A stretch of 64,000 nucleotides of DNA, taken from contig NZ_BAAADJ010000023.1 of NCBI RefSeq assembly GCF_039522365.1, positions 186,001-250,000 of the forward strand, read 5' to 3'. The position numbers were made by a program, and so were the translations under genes. Positions 45,028-54,800 of the stretch are shown here, piece by piece; the stretch's first letter is position 1, and each line of letters starts with the position of its first letter. The DNA is from Bacillus carboniphilus. GTDB taxonomy: Bacteria; Bacillota; Bacilli; Bacillales; JC228. A model generated the notes under the pieces. That model ran no database searches. It was not told where the DNA came from and saw only the letters and a list, made by a program, of their open reading frames with translations.

Positions 45028-46167
45028 TCAGGTGTTGTTTTTTTGAACAATTTCTATAATGGCTGTAGAAAGCTTTTCAACTTCAGTTTGTGTAGTTTGA
45101 GCACCCATGGATACTCGTACTAGACCTTTAGCAATCGTCTCATTATATTGGCAAGCTAAAACAGTTGGAGAAGGGGCCTGCTTTCCAATATGGCAAGCAC
45201 TTCCCGATGACACAGCCAATCCTCTTTGATTTAATTCCAATAACACATATTGTCCTTCTAAACCTTTAATTCGAAATGAAAAAATGGAAGGAAGCTGGCA
45301 CTTCTGATCCGAGCTACCGAATATCTGAATGGATTCCTTTACTTTTTCAAGTTCTGATTCTAAGTAATGTCTATATGTTATAAAAGTATCTTGTAATGTT
45401 AATCGTTGTTCTTTCCACAGGGCGGCTGCTTGAGTGAAGCTAGCAACCGCAGGCAGGTTTACCGTTCCGGGTCTCAATCCTTTTTCGTGGACGGTACCTG
45501 GAATAAGCGGTTTTACCTGGTAACGGTCTGCTATATATAAGGCACCGATCCCTTTAGGACCATTGATTTTATGACTGGAGATACTTACAGAATCTACATA
45601 TGGAATTATTTCAGCTATATCTAGTTTACCAAATGATTGAACACAATCACTATGTAAACGAATCTCTCTATCTTTTAGAAGGTCATGAATTTCCTGTAAA
45701 GGTTGAATGGTTCCAATCTCTGAATTAACGTGTTGAACAATGACGAGACCGGTCTCGGGTTTAATCTGTTTCTGTAACTCACAAACATCAACAATTCCAT
45801 CAGTTGTAAAAGGAATTTCAGTAACAGTATACCCATGTCTTTCTAGCATGGGAAGGTTATTCTTTATAGAGGAATGTTCACCGCCTGTTGAAATAATGTG
45901 TGTTTGGTCTTTCTTTAAAGTTTGTATTAGTACTTGTAAGGCAAGATCATTCGATTCACTTCCACCACTAGTAAAATAAATCGTGTTGTCAGGTACCTGT
46001 AATAGATTTGCGAGTGTCCTTCTGCAATGTTCTAATAATTCCTTAGATTTATGTCCCACATCATGTAGGGATTCCGTATTTCCATAATAACTTTTTGATA
46101 CTTCTACCCATATGTCAATCGCTTCTTGAAACATAGGACTTGTTGCAGCGTAATCAAAATAGATCAA
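45028..46167 (-). CDS. nifS: Cysteine desulfurase for NadA iron-sulfur cluster
   Basis: PLP enzyme that supplies sulphur, in this locus for the 4Fe-4S cluster of NadA. 379 aa: MIYFDYAATSPMFQEA at the start, TSGGSESNDLA, the PLP lysine in SSHKINGPKGIGALY, and the active-site Cys in SSGSACHIGKQAPSP. TTG at 46167 matches the usual family start with GGGGAG 6-9 bp before it; ATG 46182 is an alternative. Divergent from nadB. Confidence 0.92.
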   Translation of the reverse strand: MIYFDYAATSPMFQEAIDIWVEVSKSYYGNTESLHDVGHKSKELLEHCRRTLANLLQVPDNTIYFTSGGSESNDLALQVLIQTLKKDQTHIISTGGEHSSIKNNLPMLERHGYTVTEIPFTTDGIVDVCELQKQIKPETGLVIVQHVNSEIGTIQPLQEIHDLLKDREIRLHSDCVQSFGKLDIAEIIPYVDSVSISSHKINGPKGIGALYIADRYQVKPLIPGTVHEKGLRPGTVNLPAVASFTQAAALWKEQRLTLQDTFITYRHYLESELEKVKESIQIFGSSDQKCQLPSIFSFRIKGLEGQYVLLELNQRGLAVSSGSACHIGKQAPSPTVLACQYNETIAKGLVRVSMGAQTTQTEVEKLSTAIIEIVQKNNT

Positions 46168-46234
46168 TTCAGCTCTCCCCATTCCCTGAATTCTTTCAAA
46201 AAAAATATGTTGCCTTTACTTTAAGTTTATGTAA

Positions 46235-46256
46235 ACATAGGTGTCAAGACATATGT
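46235..46256. promoter_or_regulatory. Probable NiaR operator between nifS and nadB
   Basis: ACATAGGTGTCAAGACATATGT has dyad symmetry around TGTC-AA-GACA (46242-46251). On the minus strand it contains TTGACA (46247-46242), likely the -35 of nifS, so a bound repressor would block the promoter. The site resembles the NiaR motif I remember (TGTC and GACA halves). Confidence 0.7.
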
Positions 46257-46289
46257 TAAAACAACATAAAAAGAAATGAGTGAGTAATC

Positions 46290-47852
46290 TTGGAGAAAGC
46301 TGACGTTATCATAGTCGGAAGTGGTATTTCCGCTTTACAGTTAGCTACACAATTACAAGGTACAATGAAAGTACTCATGATTACAAAAGGTCGCTTTCGA
46401 GATTCAAATACGAATCGGGCTCAAGGTGGTATTGCTGCAGCCCTTCATCCAAATGATCATATTCATTTACACACGGAGGATACTCTTCAGGCAAGTGTAC
46501 AATTTGCAGATAGGGATATCGTTCAAGATGTTGTAAGTGAAGGAAAGCAGTTGATGGAGCAATTATTACAACAAGGATTCCCTTTTGATACCAATACAAA
46601 GGGACAATTACATTTTGGAATGGAAGGGGCACATCAACGAAGTAGAATTCTACATTCTAATGGAGATCAAACAGGTAAAGCGTTTGTTAGCTATTTACTC
46701 CAGCAGCTTCGCTCAAATGTTACGATCAGGGAAAATGAAATGGTTTTTGAGGTCATTCAAAATGAACTAGGGGAATGTATTGGAGTTAAATCAAAGAATA
46801 AACAGCAACGAACGAATGTGTATATAGCACCTTATGTAGTATTAGCAACGGGTGGTTGTAGCGCTATTTATAACCCAACATCCAATTATGAAGGAGCAGT
46901 TGGGGATGGATTATATGTGGCATGGAGAGCAGGAGCAAGACTGGTAAATTGTGAATTTATTCAGTTCCATCCTACAATATTGAATGTGAAAAATTTCACA
47001 AGTTTTCTTATATCTGAGGCTGTTCGAGGGGAAGGAGGAGTCCTTACTCTGAAGGATTGCATACCTTTAATGGAAACGCTTCATCCTATGAAAGACTTGG
47101 CTCCAAGACACATTGTAGCTGAAGCTATTTTCAATGCTGGAGAAGTATATCTAGATATTAACAATATACAAAACTTTAAAACAAGGTTTCCATCCATTAC
47201 TGCAGCTTGTGAAGAAAGGGGAATATCTATTGAATTAGGTAAAATCCCTGTTCAACCAGGTGCTCATTTCTTAATGGGTGGTGTTGAAACAGACTCATTT
47301 GGCAGAACAAATATTAAAGGCTTACTTGCAATTGGAGAGTTAGCCTATACAGGGCTGCACGGGTCAAACCGTTTAGCAAGTAATTCTCTATTGGAAGGAC
47401 TTGTAATGGGAAAGCGAGCAGCTGAAGTCATTCAACAAGGAACTGAATGTTCGAAACAGCTTACCCCTAGTCAGGGCTGGGATCGTATTCAACCATTCGT
47501 ACCCTTGTGTTTGCCAACACCCAAACAAATAAAAGATAACATGATGAAGTATGTAGGTGTAAAACGTTCTGAGTATTCATTAACGAAGATGCTGCAGTGG
47601 TTAGAATCCTTTTCTATAGACTTCTCAACTACGAATCTAGGACATTATTCATTTAAAGATATTGAAACAATCTACATGCTCTTTTCTGCAGGAGTAGTTA
47701 CGAAGTCTGCCTTATTAAGAAAAGAGAGTAGAGGTGCACATATTCGTAGTGATTACCCAGATGAAAGTACGGATTGGTTATATAGGAAAATCATTTTTGA
47801 AGGAAATCAAGTGAAAGTGGGGTTGAGGAAGGATGAATTTGTTGTTAGTTAG
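46290..47852 (+). CDS. nadB: L-aspartate oxidase
   Basis: FAD enzyme that oxidises aspartate to iminoaspartate, first step of NAD synthesis. 520 aa: FAD-binding ADVIIVGSGISALQLATQLQ, active region RAQGGIAAALHPNDH, HTEDTLQASVQFADRD, GLHGSNRLASNSLLEGLVMG. TTG 46290 is the only fitting start; the ribosome site (GAGTGAG) is weak. It overlaps nadC by 20 bp. Confidence 0.96.
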   Translation: MEKADVIIVGSGISALQLATQLQGTMKVLMITKGRFRDSNTNRAQGGIAAALHPNDHIHLHTEDTLQASVQFADRDIVQDVVSEGKQLMEQLLQQGFPFDTNTKGQLHFGMEGAHQRSRILHSNGDQTGKAFVSYLLQQLRSNVTIRENEMVFEVIQNELGECIGVKSKNKQQRTNVYIAPYVVLATGGCSAIYNPTSNYEGAVGDGLYVAWRAGARLVNCEFIQFHPTILNVKNFTSFLISEAVRGEGGVLTLKDCIPLMETLHPMKDLAPRHIVAEAIFNAGEVYLDINNIQNFKTRFPSITAACEERGISIELGKIPVQPGAHFLMGGVETDSFGRTNIKGLLAIGELAYTGLHGSNRLASNSLLEGLVMGKRAAEVIQQGTECSKQLTPSQGWDRIQPFVPLCLPTPKQIKDNMMKYVGVKRSEYSLTKMLQWLESFSIDFSTTNLGHYSFKDIETIYMLFSAGVVTKSALLRKESRGAHIRSDYPDESTDWLYRKIIFEGNQVKVGLRKDEFVVS

Positions 47853-48690
47853 AAAGAAACTAGAAGAATTTTTTATGGAGGATTGGGGTGACTATGATTT
47901 AACAACTGAATCTATCTTTTCAGAAAGTGACCAAGGTACATTCACAATTTTAGCCAAGCAAGATGGTGTTTTTGCAGGTTCCATAATTATCGAAGAAGGA
48001 TATAAGATGCTCCAAAAAGACTGTGAAATCACTTGTTTTAAACAAGATGGTAATCTAGTAAAAAAGGGAGAAATCATTGCAGAAGTATCAGGTAGATTGC
48101 AGTCCCTTTTAACAGGTGAAAGGGTTATTCTGAATCTGATTCAAAGAATGTCTGGCATTGCAACTATTACGAGAGAGGCTGTAAGTAAAGTGGAAGGAAG
48201 TCAGACCAGAATATGTGATACACGAAAGACTACACCTGGTTTACGAATCTTTGAAAAATATGCGGTTCGTTGTGGTGGTGGCTTCAACCATAGAAATGGA
48301 TTATACGATAGTGTTCTTATTAAAGACAACCATATTGAGGCTTCTGGCTCCATTACCAATGCCATTCAAAAAGTAAAGATGAGAGTCGGTCATACAGTTA
48401 AAATTGAAGTGGAAATCGAGTCTGAACAGCAACTTCATGAGGCCATTCGAAATCATGCAGATATCATTATGTTCGATAATCTTCCACCTGCTGAGATTAA
48501 GAAATGGGTGAAGTATGTTCCTGATCATATTGTTACGGAAGCAAGTGGAGGCATAACTCTCGATCGATTGAAAGACTATGCTGAAACAGGTATCCAGTAT
48601 ATATCTCTCGGCTACTTAACCCATTCAGCTCCATCATTAGATTTTAGTATGAATGTGAAGCAGGGAAGTAAAGGAGGAATATTAGTATGA
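47833..48690 (+). CDS. nadC: Nicotinate-nucleotide pyrophosphorylase (quinolinate phosphoribosyltransferase)
   Basis: Turns quinolinate and PRPP into nicotinate mononucleotide. 285 aa with [38 protein letters not shown] and the strand [37 protein letters not shown] closes the barrel. The start aligns with B. subtilis NadC (MN..L....LEEFF.ED). Overlaps nadA by 4 bp (ATGA). Confidence 0.96.
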   Translation: MNLLLVRKKLEEFFMEDWGDYDLTTESIFSESDQGTFTILAKQDGVFAGSIIIEEGYKMLQKDCEITCFKQDGNLVKKGEIIAEVSGRLQSLLTGERVILNLIQRMSGIATITREAVSKVEGSQTRICDTRKTTPGLRIFEKYAVRCGGGFNHRNGLYDSVLIKDNHIEASGSITNAIQKVKMRVGHTVKIEVEIESEQQLHEAIRNHADIIMFDNLPPAEIKKWVKYVPDHIVTEASGGITLDRLKDYAETGIQYISLGYLTHSAPSLDFSMNVKQGSKGGILV

Positions 48691-49790
48691 CGATTTTAGA
48701 TATGATGAGTATAAGTACGCAAATTCCTGAATTTTACCGGCAAGCTACCGAGGAGGAATTGATTTCTAGAATTAAAGAAGCCAAATTAAAGCTGGGAATG
48801 AAAGTCATGATCCCAGGGCATCATTATCAGCGAGAAGAAGTGATTCAATTTGCTGATGTAACTGGAGATTCTCTACAGTTAGCCCAGGTAGCTGCAGCTA
48901 ATAAAGAAGCAGAGTATATTGTCTTCTGTGGGGTTCATTTTATGGCGGAAACGGCCGATATTTTAACAACAAGTGAGCAAAAAGTAATCTTACCGGATAT
49001 GCGGGCAGGATGTTCTATGGCAGACATGGCAGACGATAAGCAAACGAAAATAGCATGGGAGGTTTTAACTACCCTATTAGGAGAGGATATTTTACCTCTG
49101 ACCTATGTGAATTCAACAGCCGCTATTAAATCATTTGTTGGCTATCACGGTGGCGCAACTGTAACATCTTCAAATGCGAAGAAGATGGTAAGCTGGGCAC
49201 TTCAAGAGAGAAAAAGAATCTTGTTTTTACCGGATCAGCATCTTGGAAGAAATACAGCCTATGACTTAGGAGTACCACTTGAAAAGATGGCAGTGTGGGA
49301 TCCCATTAAAGAAGAACTTCAATATGAGGGCGATTTGGAAGAGGTTGTAGTTATTCTTTGGAAGGGGCACTGTTCTGTTCATGAGAATTTCACCGTACAG
49401 AACATCCAATCAGTGAGAGAGAATCATCCAAAAATGAAGATTATTGTGCATCCAGAATGTCGATGGGAAGTGGTAAACCAATCCGATGTATCTGGTTCTA
49501 CTAAAAAAATCATTGAAACCATTGAGGCGGCAGAAGATGGGTCAGAGTGGGCTATTGGAACAGAGATGAACTTAGTAAAAAGGCTCATTAAGAATCACCC
49601 AACAAAACACATCATTTCACTCAATCCTAATATGTGCCCATGCCTAACTATGAATAGAATAGATTTACCTCATCTAGCTTGGGCAATGGACTCTATCTTA
49701 AACAAAGAACCGATCCATTTAATTGAAGTCAATGAAAAAGATAAATATTATGCAAGACTAGCACTTGAACGAATGCTTGCAAGAGCCTAA
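48687..49790 (+). CDS. nadA: Quinolinate synthase A
   Basis: 4Fe-4S enzyme that condenses iminoaspartate with dihydroxyacetone phosphate to quinolinate. 367 aa; cysteines in [40 protein letters not shown] and the late [13 protein letters not shown], including the CxxC-type end of the longer family form. The cluster depends on nifS next door. Confidence 0.97.
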   Translation: MTILDMMSISTQIPEFYRQATEEELISRIKEAKLKLGMKVMIPGHHYQREEVIQFADVTGDSLQLAQVAAANKEAEYIVFCGVHFMAETADILTTSEQKVILPDMRAGCSMADMADDKQTKIAWEVLTTLLGEDILPLTYVNSTAAIKSFVGYHGGATVTSSNAKKMVSWALQERKRILFLPDQHLGRNTAYDLGVPLEKMAVWDPIKEELQYEGDLEEVVVILWKGHCSVHENFTVQNIQSVRENHPKMKIIVHPECRWEVVNQSDVSGSTKKIIETIEAAEDGSEWAIGTEMNLVKRLIKNHPTKHIISLNPNMCPCLTMNRIDLPHLAWAMDSILNKEPIHLIEVNEKDKYYARLALERMLARA

Positions 49791-49815
49791 ACCGCTATAT
49801 TTAGCGGTTTTTTTG
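49789..49815 (+). terminator. Terminator after nadA
   Basis: AAACCGCTA (49789-49797) pairs with TAGCGGTTT (49802-49810) with a 4-base loop, then TTTT. Overlaps the nadA stop. Confidence 0.95.
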
Positions 49816-49987
49816 TTTGGAAGGCTTGCTTTTCATAGGGATCAAATCGGTCATTTTATTTACACATTAGACAAGAATCCTTCATAAATATGAAATCGAA
49901 TAGACTCTTAATTTGTTAGAAGGCACATAATTTTGTTATTCATTTCATATTTTTTTCTGAGGATGATTAGCAATTTGCCTAGAGTCA

Positions 49988-49995
49988 CATACACT
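49988..49995 (+). promoter_or_regulatory. Sigma-E/K-like -10 element before safA
   Basis: CATACACT fits the mother-cell sigma-E -10 consensus; the following TA also suits sigma-K. The -35 is unclear. It is 33 bp before TTG 50029. Confidence 0.5.
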
Positions 49996-50028
49996 ATATG
50001 GACGAATGCCTGACAGGAGGGAAATAGA

Positions 50029-51618
50029 TTGAAGATTCACATTGTCCAAAAAGGGGATACTCTTTGGAAAATCGCGAAAAAGTATGGCGTGAATTTCGAA
50101 GAGTTAAAGAAAATGAATGCCCAGCTATCAAACCCCGATATGATAATGCCGGGCATGAAAGTTAAAGTACCTGACTCTGGCGGAACGGTAAAAAAAGAAG
50201 CTATTGCTCCTAAAGTAAAAGAAATGCCTAAAAAAGAGCATCCACTAGTGGAGCAAAAACCAATTACTCAACCAATCAAAGAAGCCCCGGTAAAAGAAAA
50301 AGTTAAAGGTGTACAATTTACTCCAAAAATGCCACAACCAGTTGTTCCTGAGATTGATATCAATAACTATTATATGATGAACATGGCGAACATGTCCGTC
50401 ACTCAAAAAGAAATGCCTAAAGTTCCGCCAGCGCCTAAACCGGTATTACCTAAAAAAGAAGCGCCTAAGCAAGTACAACCTAAAAAAGAAGTACCTAAGC
50501 CAGTGCAACCTAAGCAGGTCCTACCTAAAAAGGAACAAGTTGCTCCTCTTGTTGAGCCGGAATCACCAGAATCACCGCCAATGGTAGCACCAGCTGAAGA
50601 ATACTGTGTACCAATTTCACCGGTATTACCAGGCTCAGGGCTGTGCCCACCACCACCATGTCCTCCGGGAATGTTACCTGGAATGCACCCAGGAATGCAC
50701 CCAGGAATGCACCCAGGAATGCATGGATATGGACCGCATGGGATGCCTGCACCATTTGAGCCTCAAGTACAAGGTGTGCAAGCACCTGGATACCCAGCAT
50801 ACTCAATGCCACCAATGCAACAAGGAATGGATTGGGATGAGTCCTCTTCATTTCCAATGCAGTATGGACAAAAGCCACTTATGCCTGGCCAAGTGATGGG
50901 AGTTGAAGATGATATGGGTGATGATTATATGCCATACATGCAACAACCGATGATGCAACAACCAATGATGCAACAGCCGATGATGCAACAGCCAATGATG
51001 CAACAGCCAATGATGCAGCAACCGATGGCGCAGCAACCAATGATGCAACAGCCGATGATGCAGCAACCAATGGCGCAAGAACCTTTTGCACAGCAACCGA
51101 CTCAAGCAGAGCCTGTTATGCAACCTTATGGGCAACCATCAATGGTTTCGCCAGCTATGCAACAACCAATGATGCCATATGGCGGACCGGGATTCGGCCC
51201 TGGATTCAGCCCTGGATTCGGTCCTGGCCCTGGCCCTGGATTCGGCCCTGGATTCGGCCCTGGCCCATGCTATCCAGTCTCACCTGTAATGCCAGGACCA
51301 GGATTTGGTGGGATGCCAATGGGTCCGATGGGAGGGCCTGGATATCCAATGCAATCTCCACAAGTACAAGGAATGTACATGGATGATGAATCGCCAGAAG
51401 GATTTAACCAAATGCCATATGGCCAAATGCCGCAGGTTCAAGGAATGCAGGATGACTGCGGATGTGGAGGACCTTCAATGCCTCAAATGATGCCAAATGG
51501 TTACCCTACCCCATACTATCCTCAACCAGATGTTTCACCATTTGGAGGTCAAACATCTCCTTATGGGCCGAACCCATATGGTCCTGGGGTCATGCCAAAT
51601 AATAATGGCCAAGAGTAA
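50029..51618 (+). CDS. safA: Spore coat assembly protein SafA, LysM, low-complexity
   Basis: Mother-cell protein that organises the inner coat together with SpoVID. 529 aa: one N-terminal LysM (MKIHIVQKGDTLWKIAKKYG ... GMKVKVP, 1-50), a Lys/Pro-rich part (60-180, repeats of VLPKKE, VQPKKE), then Met/Pro/Gln-rich repeats: four HPGM units (50688-50725), about eleven 12-bp MMQQP units (50937-51075) and GFGPG repeats (51180-51265). Longer than the B. subtilis protein (387 aa). TTG 50029 follows AGGAGGG. Confidence 0.93.
   Translation: MKIHIVQKGDTLWKIAKKYGVNFEELKKMNAQLSNPDMIMPGMKVKVPDSGGTVKKEAIAPKVKEMPKKEHPLVEQKPITQPIKEAPVKEKVKGVQFTPKMPQPVVPEIDINNYYMMNMANMSVTQKEMPKVPPAPKPVLPKKEAPKQVQPKKEVPKPVQPKQVLPKKEQVAPLVEPESPESPPMVAPAEEYCVPISPVLPGSGLCPPPPCPPGMLPGMHPGMHPGMHPGMHGYGPHGMPAPFEPQVQGVQAPGYPAYSMPPMQQGMDWDESSSFPMQYGQKPLMPGQVMGVEDDMGDDYMPYMQQPMMQQPMMQQPMMQQPMMQQPMMQQPMAQQPMMQQPMMQQPMAQEPFAQQPTQAEPVMQPYGQPSMVSPAMQQPMMPYGGPGFGPGFSPGFGPGPGPGFGPGFGPGPCYPVSPVMPGPGFGGMPMGPMGGPGYPMQSPQVQGMYMDDESPEGFNQMPYGQMPQVQGMQDDCGCGGPSMPQMMPNGYPTPYYPQPDVSPFGGQTSPYGPNPYGPGVMPNNNGQE
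50937..51075 (+). repeat. 12-bp in-frame tandem repeats in safA
   Basis: Units encoding MMQQP or MAQQP (ATGATGCAACAGCC and one-base variants) in tandem, so copy number can vary by slippage without frameshift. An adjoining block (51183-51265) repeats GGATTCGGCCCT (GFGP). Confidence 0.9.
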
Positions 51619-52588
51619 ACGCCTGTACAAGAAAGGAGACGATCACTATTCCCATCGTCTCCTTTCCTATTTTCAAACGAATATTGAAGATCCCATTGTT
51701 CGGCTCCAAACCATAAGGGACCATATCTACAAGATTGAAACAAAAAATGAGAAGTATGTGGGGAAAGGTTTTTCCAATGCAGCTTCATTAAAGAAGCAAA
51801 AGTGGCTTACTGAAAAACTTCATCAATCAGGCTTTAGAAAAACATATCGTTTTTTAAAAGCGAAACCAGATGAAGGATTACAATTAGATGGAAAGTCATA
51901 CGGTATATTAAAATGGGTGGAACATCATAAGGAAAACTTCCAATATAACTCAATACAAAATTGTATAGAAGGAATTCTCCTTGTTCATGAGTTTCATTCA
52001 AAAAATAAGACATTTTTGGAAGAAGGTAGTCATTATTTTCCAAGAAGTAAACCGTATGACAAGTGGGTTGATCGATATCAAAGGTTTCATGCTAATATAC
52101 CCATTATTCGTTCCACTGTCTCTCCTTCAATTTTAAAGGAAATTAAAAAATGGGGGCGTGAGTCTCTTAAGAATATAAGTCGTTTACAACCGTATTCACC
52201 AGGAACAAAAGTTATTCTTCATGGTGATGTTGCTCACCATAATTTTATACGTACAGCTGAGGGAGAATTGTACTTAATTGATTTTGACCTAGCTTCCATC
52301 GGACACCCAATCCATGATTATCTACAATATGCGAATCGAATCCTCCCCTACCTACAATGGGACCTTAAAAAGCTCTCAGAGATCCCCATTCTTTCTGAAC
52401 AGTTGAAGGACCCTTATTTTCTTTATTCACTTATGTATCCTACAGACATTTATAGAGAGTGGAACAGAGTTATTCAAAATAACCTTTTGCAAAGTAATAG
52501 ATGGTTAAATATATTATTTGATATGACCATTGAACAATTCGAAAAAAGACAAATTTTTTATGACACATTAAAAGTTATGGTAAAATAA
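51605..52588 (+). CDS. CotS/YsxE-like aminoglycoside phosphotransferase-fold protein
   Basis: A 327-aa phosphotransferase-like protein with an intact catalytic loop VILHGDVAHHNFI and metal site LYLIDFDLASIGHPIHDYL, unlike YsxE above, so it may be an active small-molecule or coat kinase. ATG 51605 overlaps the safA end by 14 bp and has no clear ribosome site, so it probably depends on coupling to safA. Its place after safA suggests a spore coat role; the substrate is unknown. Upstream ATG starts in the frame lie inside safA and are not credible. Confidence 0.82.
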   Translation: MAKSKRLYKKGDDHYSHRLLSYFQTNIEDPIVRLQTIRDHIYKIETKNEKYVGKGFSNAASLKKQKWLTEKLHQSGFRKTYRFLKAKPDEGLQLDGKSYGILKWVEHHKENFQYNSIQNCIEGILLVHEFHSKNKTFLEEGSHYFPRSKPYDKWVDRYQRFHANIPIIRSTVSPSILKEIKKWGRESLKNISRLQPYSPGTKVILHGDVAHHNFIRTAEGELYLIDFDLASIGHPIHDYLQYANRILPYLQWDLKKLSEIPILSEQLKDPYFLYSLMYPTDIYREWNRVIQNNLLQSNRWLNILFDMTIEQFEKRQIFYDTLKVMVK

Positions 52589-52616
52589 GTGAAAACTTTG
52601 TGAAAGGAAGAACAAG

Positions 52617-53360
52617 ATGGAACAAAAGGTTAGTCACTTAGTATCCTGGCTACAGGAAAAAGTAAAAGAAGCAAAAGCAAATGGTGCCATTGTTGGTGTT
52701 AGTGGTGGAATTGATTCTGCTGTGGTGGCTCATTTAATAAAAAGAGCATTTCCAGAACATTCATTAGGTCTCATAATGCCATGCAAAAGCAATCCAAAGG
52801 ATCAAGAACACGCGCAAATGGTAATTGCTAGTTGTGGCATTGACTCTCACTTAATTGACTTAACTGAAACCCATAACGTATTATTCGGAGAAATGAAACG
52901 GAAATTAACCCAAGACGGTACTTGGAATGAAGAAAAAGCAAAGCTAGGAGACGCCAACACAAGAGCACGTCTTAGAATGACCACTTTATATGCGGTAGCT
53001 AATAACTATGGTTACTTAGTGGTAGGAACAGACAATGCAGCTGAATGGCACACAGGCTATTTTACCAAGTACGGTGACGGTGGCGTTGACCTTGTTCCTC
53101 TTGTTCATTTAACCAAAGGTGAAGTAAGAGAAATGGCTCGTTATCTTGGAGTGCCAGAGGAAGTCATTACGAAGGCTCCAAGTGCAGGATTGTGGGAAGG
53201 ACAAACCGATGAGAATGAAATGGGTACCACTTACGATTTGATCGATGCTTACTTAAAAGGTGAAACTGTTCCTGAAAAAGATAGACTCATTATTGAAAAA
53301 ATGCATGCTCAATCAGAACATAAAAGAAGCCTTGCAGCAGCTCCACCTGAGTTCAAATAA
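52617..53360 (+). CDS. nadE: Ammonia-dependent NAD synthetase, short form
   Basis: Last step of NAD synthesis: amidates deamido-NAD with ammonia and ATP. 247 aa, with the PP-loop VGVSGGIDSAVVAHL, TDNAAEWHTGYFTKYGDGG and PSAGLWEGQTDENEMG. No glutaminase domain. Shorter than B. subtilis NadE (272 aa). Located only 3 kb from nadBCA, separated by safA and the kinase gene. Confidence 0.95.
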   Translation: MEQKVSHLVSWLQEKVKEAKANGAIVGVSGGIDSAVVAHLIKRAFPEHSLGLIMPCKSNPKDQEHAQMVIASCGIDSHLIDLTETHNVLFGEMKRKLTQDGTWNEEKAKLGDANTRARLRMTTLYAVANNYGYLVVGTDNAAEWHTGYFTKYGDGGVDLVPLVHLTKGEVREMARYLGVPEEVITKAPSAGLWEGQTDENEMGTTYDLIDAYLKGETVPEKDRLIIEKMHAQSEHKRSLAAAPPEFK

Positions 53361-53490
53361 AAACTTGTGACTCAAGCGCCTCTGCTTATCAAAAAAAATG
53401 GACTGAACTGACAGAATATAACTCCCTATTTGCTGAAAAGCTAAAAATAGCATGATAATCATGCAAGCTTCAGTAAAGGGGGTTTTTACA

Positions 53491-54123
53491 TTGAATCGAA
53501 AACTATGGTGTATCCCACTAGCCTGTCTTTTAGTTACTGGTTTAACAGCGTGTAACGCTGACGACAATGCTCAAAATCAGAAAGATACCAGAAATCCAAT
53601 AAGTATTGGTTTTTCTACCAATGAAAAGACTAATAACGAAAATAACCACTTAGGTAAAACTTCAAACCGGAAAACTGCAGGTTATAAAAATCACGGATAT
53701 AGTGATTTTAATTACCATCATCATGCGGACAATGCGAAATGGATGAGTCAACGTTCTTTCTATGAAGAGCAACATGGTGACTTGGTGAATGAAATCACTA
53801 GCGAAGTTATGAGGGTTAAAGGAGTAAAGGATGCACGTACGATTGTGACAGAGGAACATATTATCGTCGGAGTTAATTTAGAACTGGCTCAGGATCAAAA
53901 GGAAGACATCAAGGAAACCGTGCATACTATTCGTGAAAAAGTTCTTCCGTATCAAGATGGAAGGGAAGTTAAGGTTGTTAGCGATAGAGAAAGTTTTTAT
54001 CGAATTGAAGATTTAGATAATCGACTAAGAACGATTGACGATACGGATCAAATGAATCAAGAAGTGGAGCGGTTACTAAGAACGGTTGCAGCTCCGTTTA
54101 ACGAACAAGAAATAGCTAATTAG
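53491..54123 (+). CDS. YhcN/YlaJ-family sporulation lipoprotein, CoxA-like
   Basis: 210 aa, starting at TTG 53491 (AAAGGGGG site 8 bp upstream; earlier ATG codons lack one). A lipoprotein signal (WCIPLACLLVTGLTAC, lipobox LTAC) puts it on the membrane outer face. The C-terminal part (LVNEITSEVMRVKGVKDARTIVTEEHIIVGVNL ... TIREKVLPYQDGREVKVVSDRESFYRIEDL) fits the YhcN/YlaJ domain. In B. subtilis the family member CoxA lies just after safA, so this is probably its counterpart. Confidence 0.85.
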   Translation: MNRKLWCIPLACLLVTGLTACNADDNAQNQKDTRNPISIGFSTNEKTNNENNHLGKTSNRKTAGYKNHGYSDFNYHHHADNAKWMSQRSFYEEQHGDLVNEITSEVMRVKGVKDARTIVTEEHIIVGVNLELAQDQKEDIKETVHTIREKVLPYQDGREVKVVSDRESFYRIEDLDNRLRTIDDTDQMNQEVERLLRTVAAPFNEQEIAN

Positions 54124-54132
54124 AGTGGAAAT

Positions 54133-54167
54133 GCAGAGCCTAAAGAAGGCTCTGCTTTTTATTTTTT
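54133..54167 (+). terminator. Terminator after the CoxA-like gene
   Basis: GCAGAGCC (54133-54140) pairs with GGCTCTGC (54148-54155), 7-base loop, then TTTTTATTTTTT. Confidence 0.95.
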
Positions 54168-54265
54168 AATAAAGATAGATAAAAATCACTGCTAGAAATA
54201 GTGGTTAAACTTTCTATTTTTGGTCAAACTAACAAATGAAAACAAATAAACTTGAGGTGACAAGC

Positions 54266-54799
54266 ATGACACTTCATCTACGGGTAGTCTTGTTAGTGGT
54301 GTTAGTTTTGGCTGCATACGGTATTGTCTTTTTAGACAGTAATGAATTAACTAGGGAAGAAGTGCAAGCAAAGGAGACCACTGCATCAGTAATGAAACCG
54401 TTAGTTGTTAGAGTGGTCTTAGAGAGAAATTATATAGATGGAGAAATTAGCGAAGAAATTGTTTATGAGAAAATCCTAGCGATGGAGGATTTTTGGAGTA
54501 AATATAGCGATTGGCAGTTAGTAGATATGGAAGAGGGGATTGTAAAATTCACAAAAGATGTGGATGACATATCTCCTTTATTAAAAACGACCGGATATTT
54601 TGGAATAACGAATGATGGAGTACTTTCTATTTTTAATGGACTCCCTAGTCAGGACCGGATTATTCAGTCTTTCTTTCAAATTGATATGAGAAAATTAGAA
54701 AGTATAGAAAGGCAAAAGCTTGAGAAGGGGATTCGTATTTCTAATAAAGACCAGTACGTGGAGGTCCTTAAAACTTTTCGGAGTTATTCCAAAGAGTAA
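54266..54799 (+). CDS. bofC: BofC, forespore checkpoint protein for sigma-K
   Basis: Intermembrane-space protein that restrains SpoIVB and so times sigma-K activation through SpoIVFA/FB (encoded earlier in the window). 177 aa: N-terminal signal-like helix (LRVVLLVVLVLAAYGIVFL), then VVRVVLERNYIDGEISEE and DVDDISPLLKTTGYFGITNDGVLSIFNG, typical of the family. ATG 54266 is 8 bp after GAGGTG; ATG 54236 has no site. Confidence 0.88.
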   Translation: MTLHLRVVLLVVLVLAAYGIVFLDSNELTREEVQAKETTASVMKPLVVRVVLERNYIDGEISEEIVYEKILAMEDFWSKYSDWQLVDMEEGIVKFTKDVDDISPLLKTTGYFGITNDGVLSIFNGLPSQDRIIQSFFQIDMRKLESIERQKLEKGIRISNKDQYVEVLKTFRSYSKE

Positions 54800-54800
54800 G

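Noticed and set aside
50525-51135. Antisense frames in safA with Ala/Val or Leu/His repeats
   Set aside because: Produced by low-complexity repeats of safA read on the other strand.
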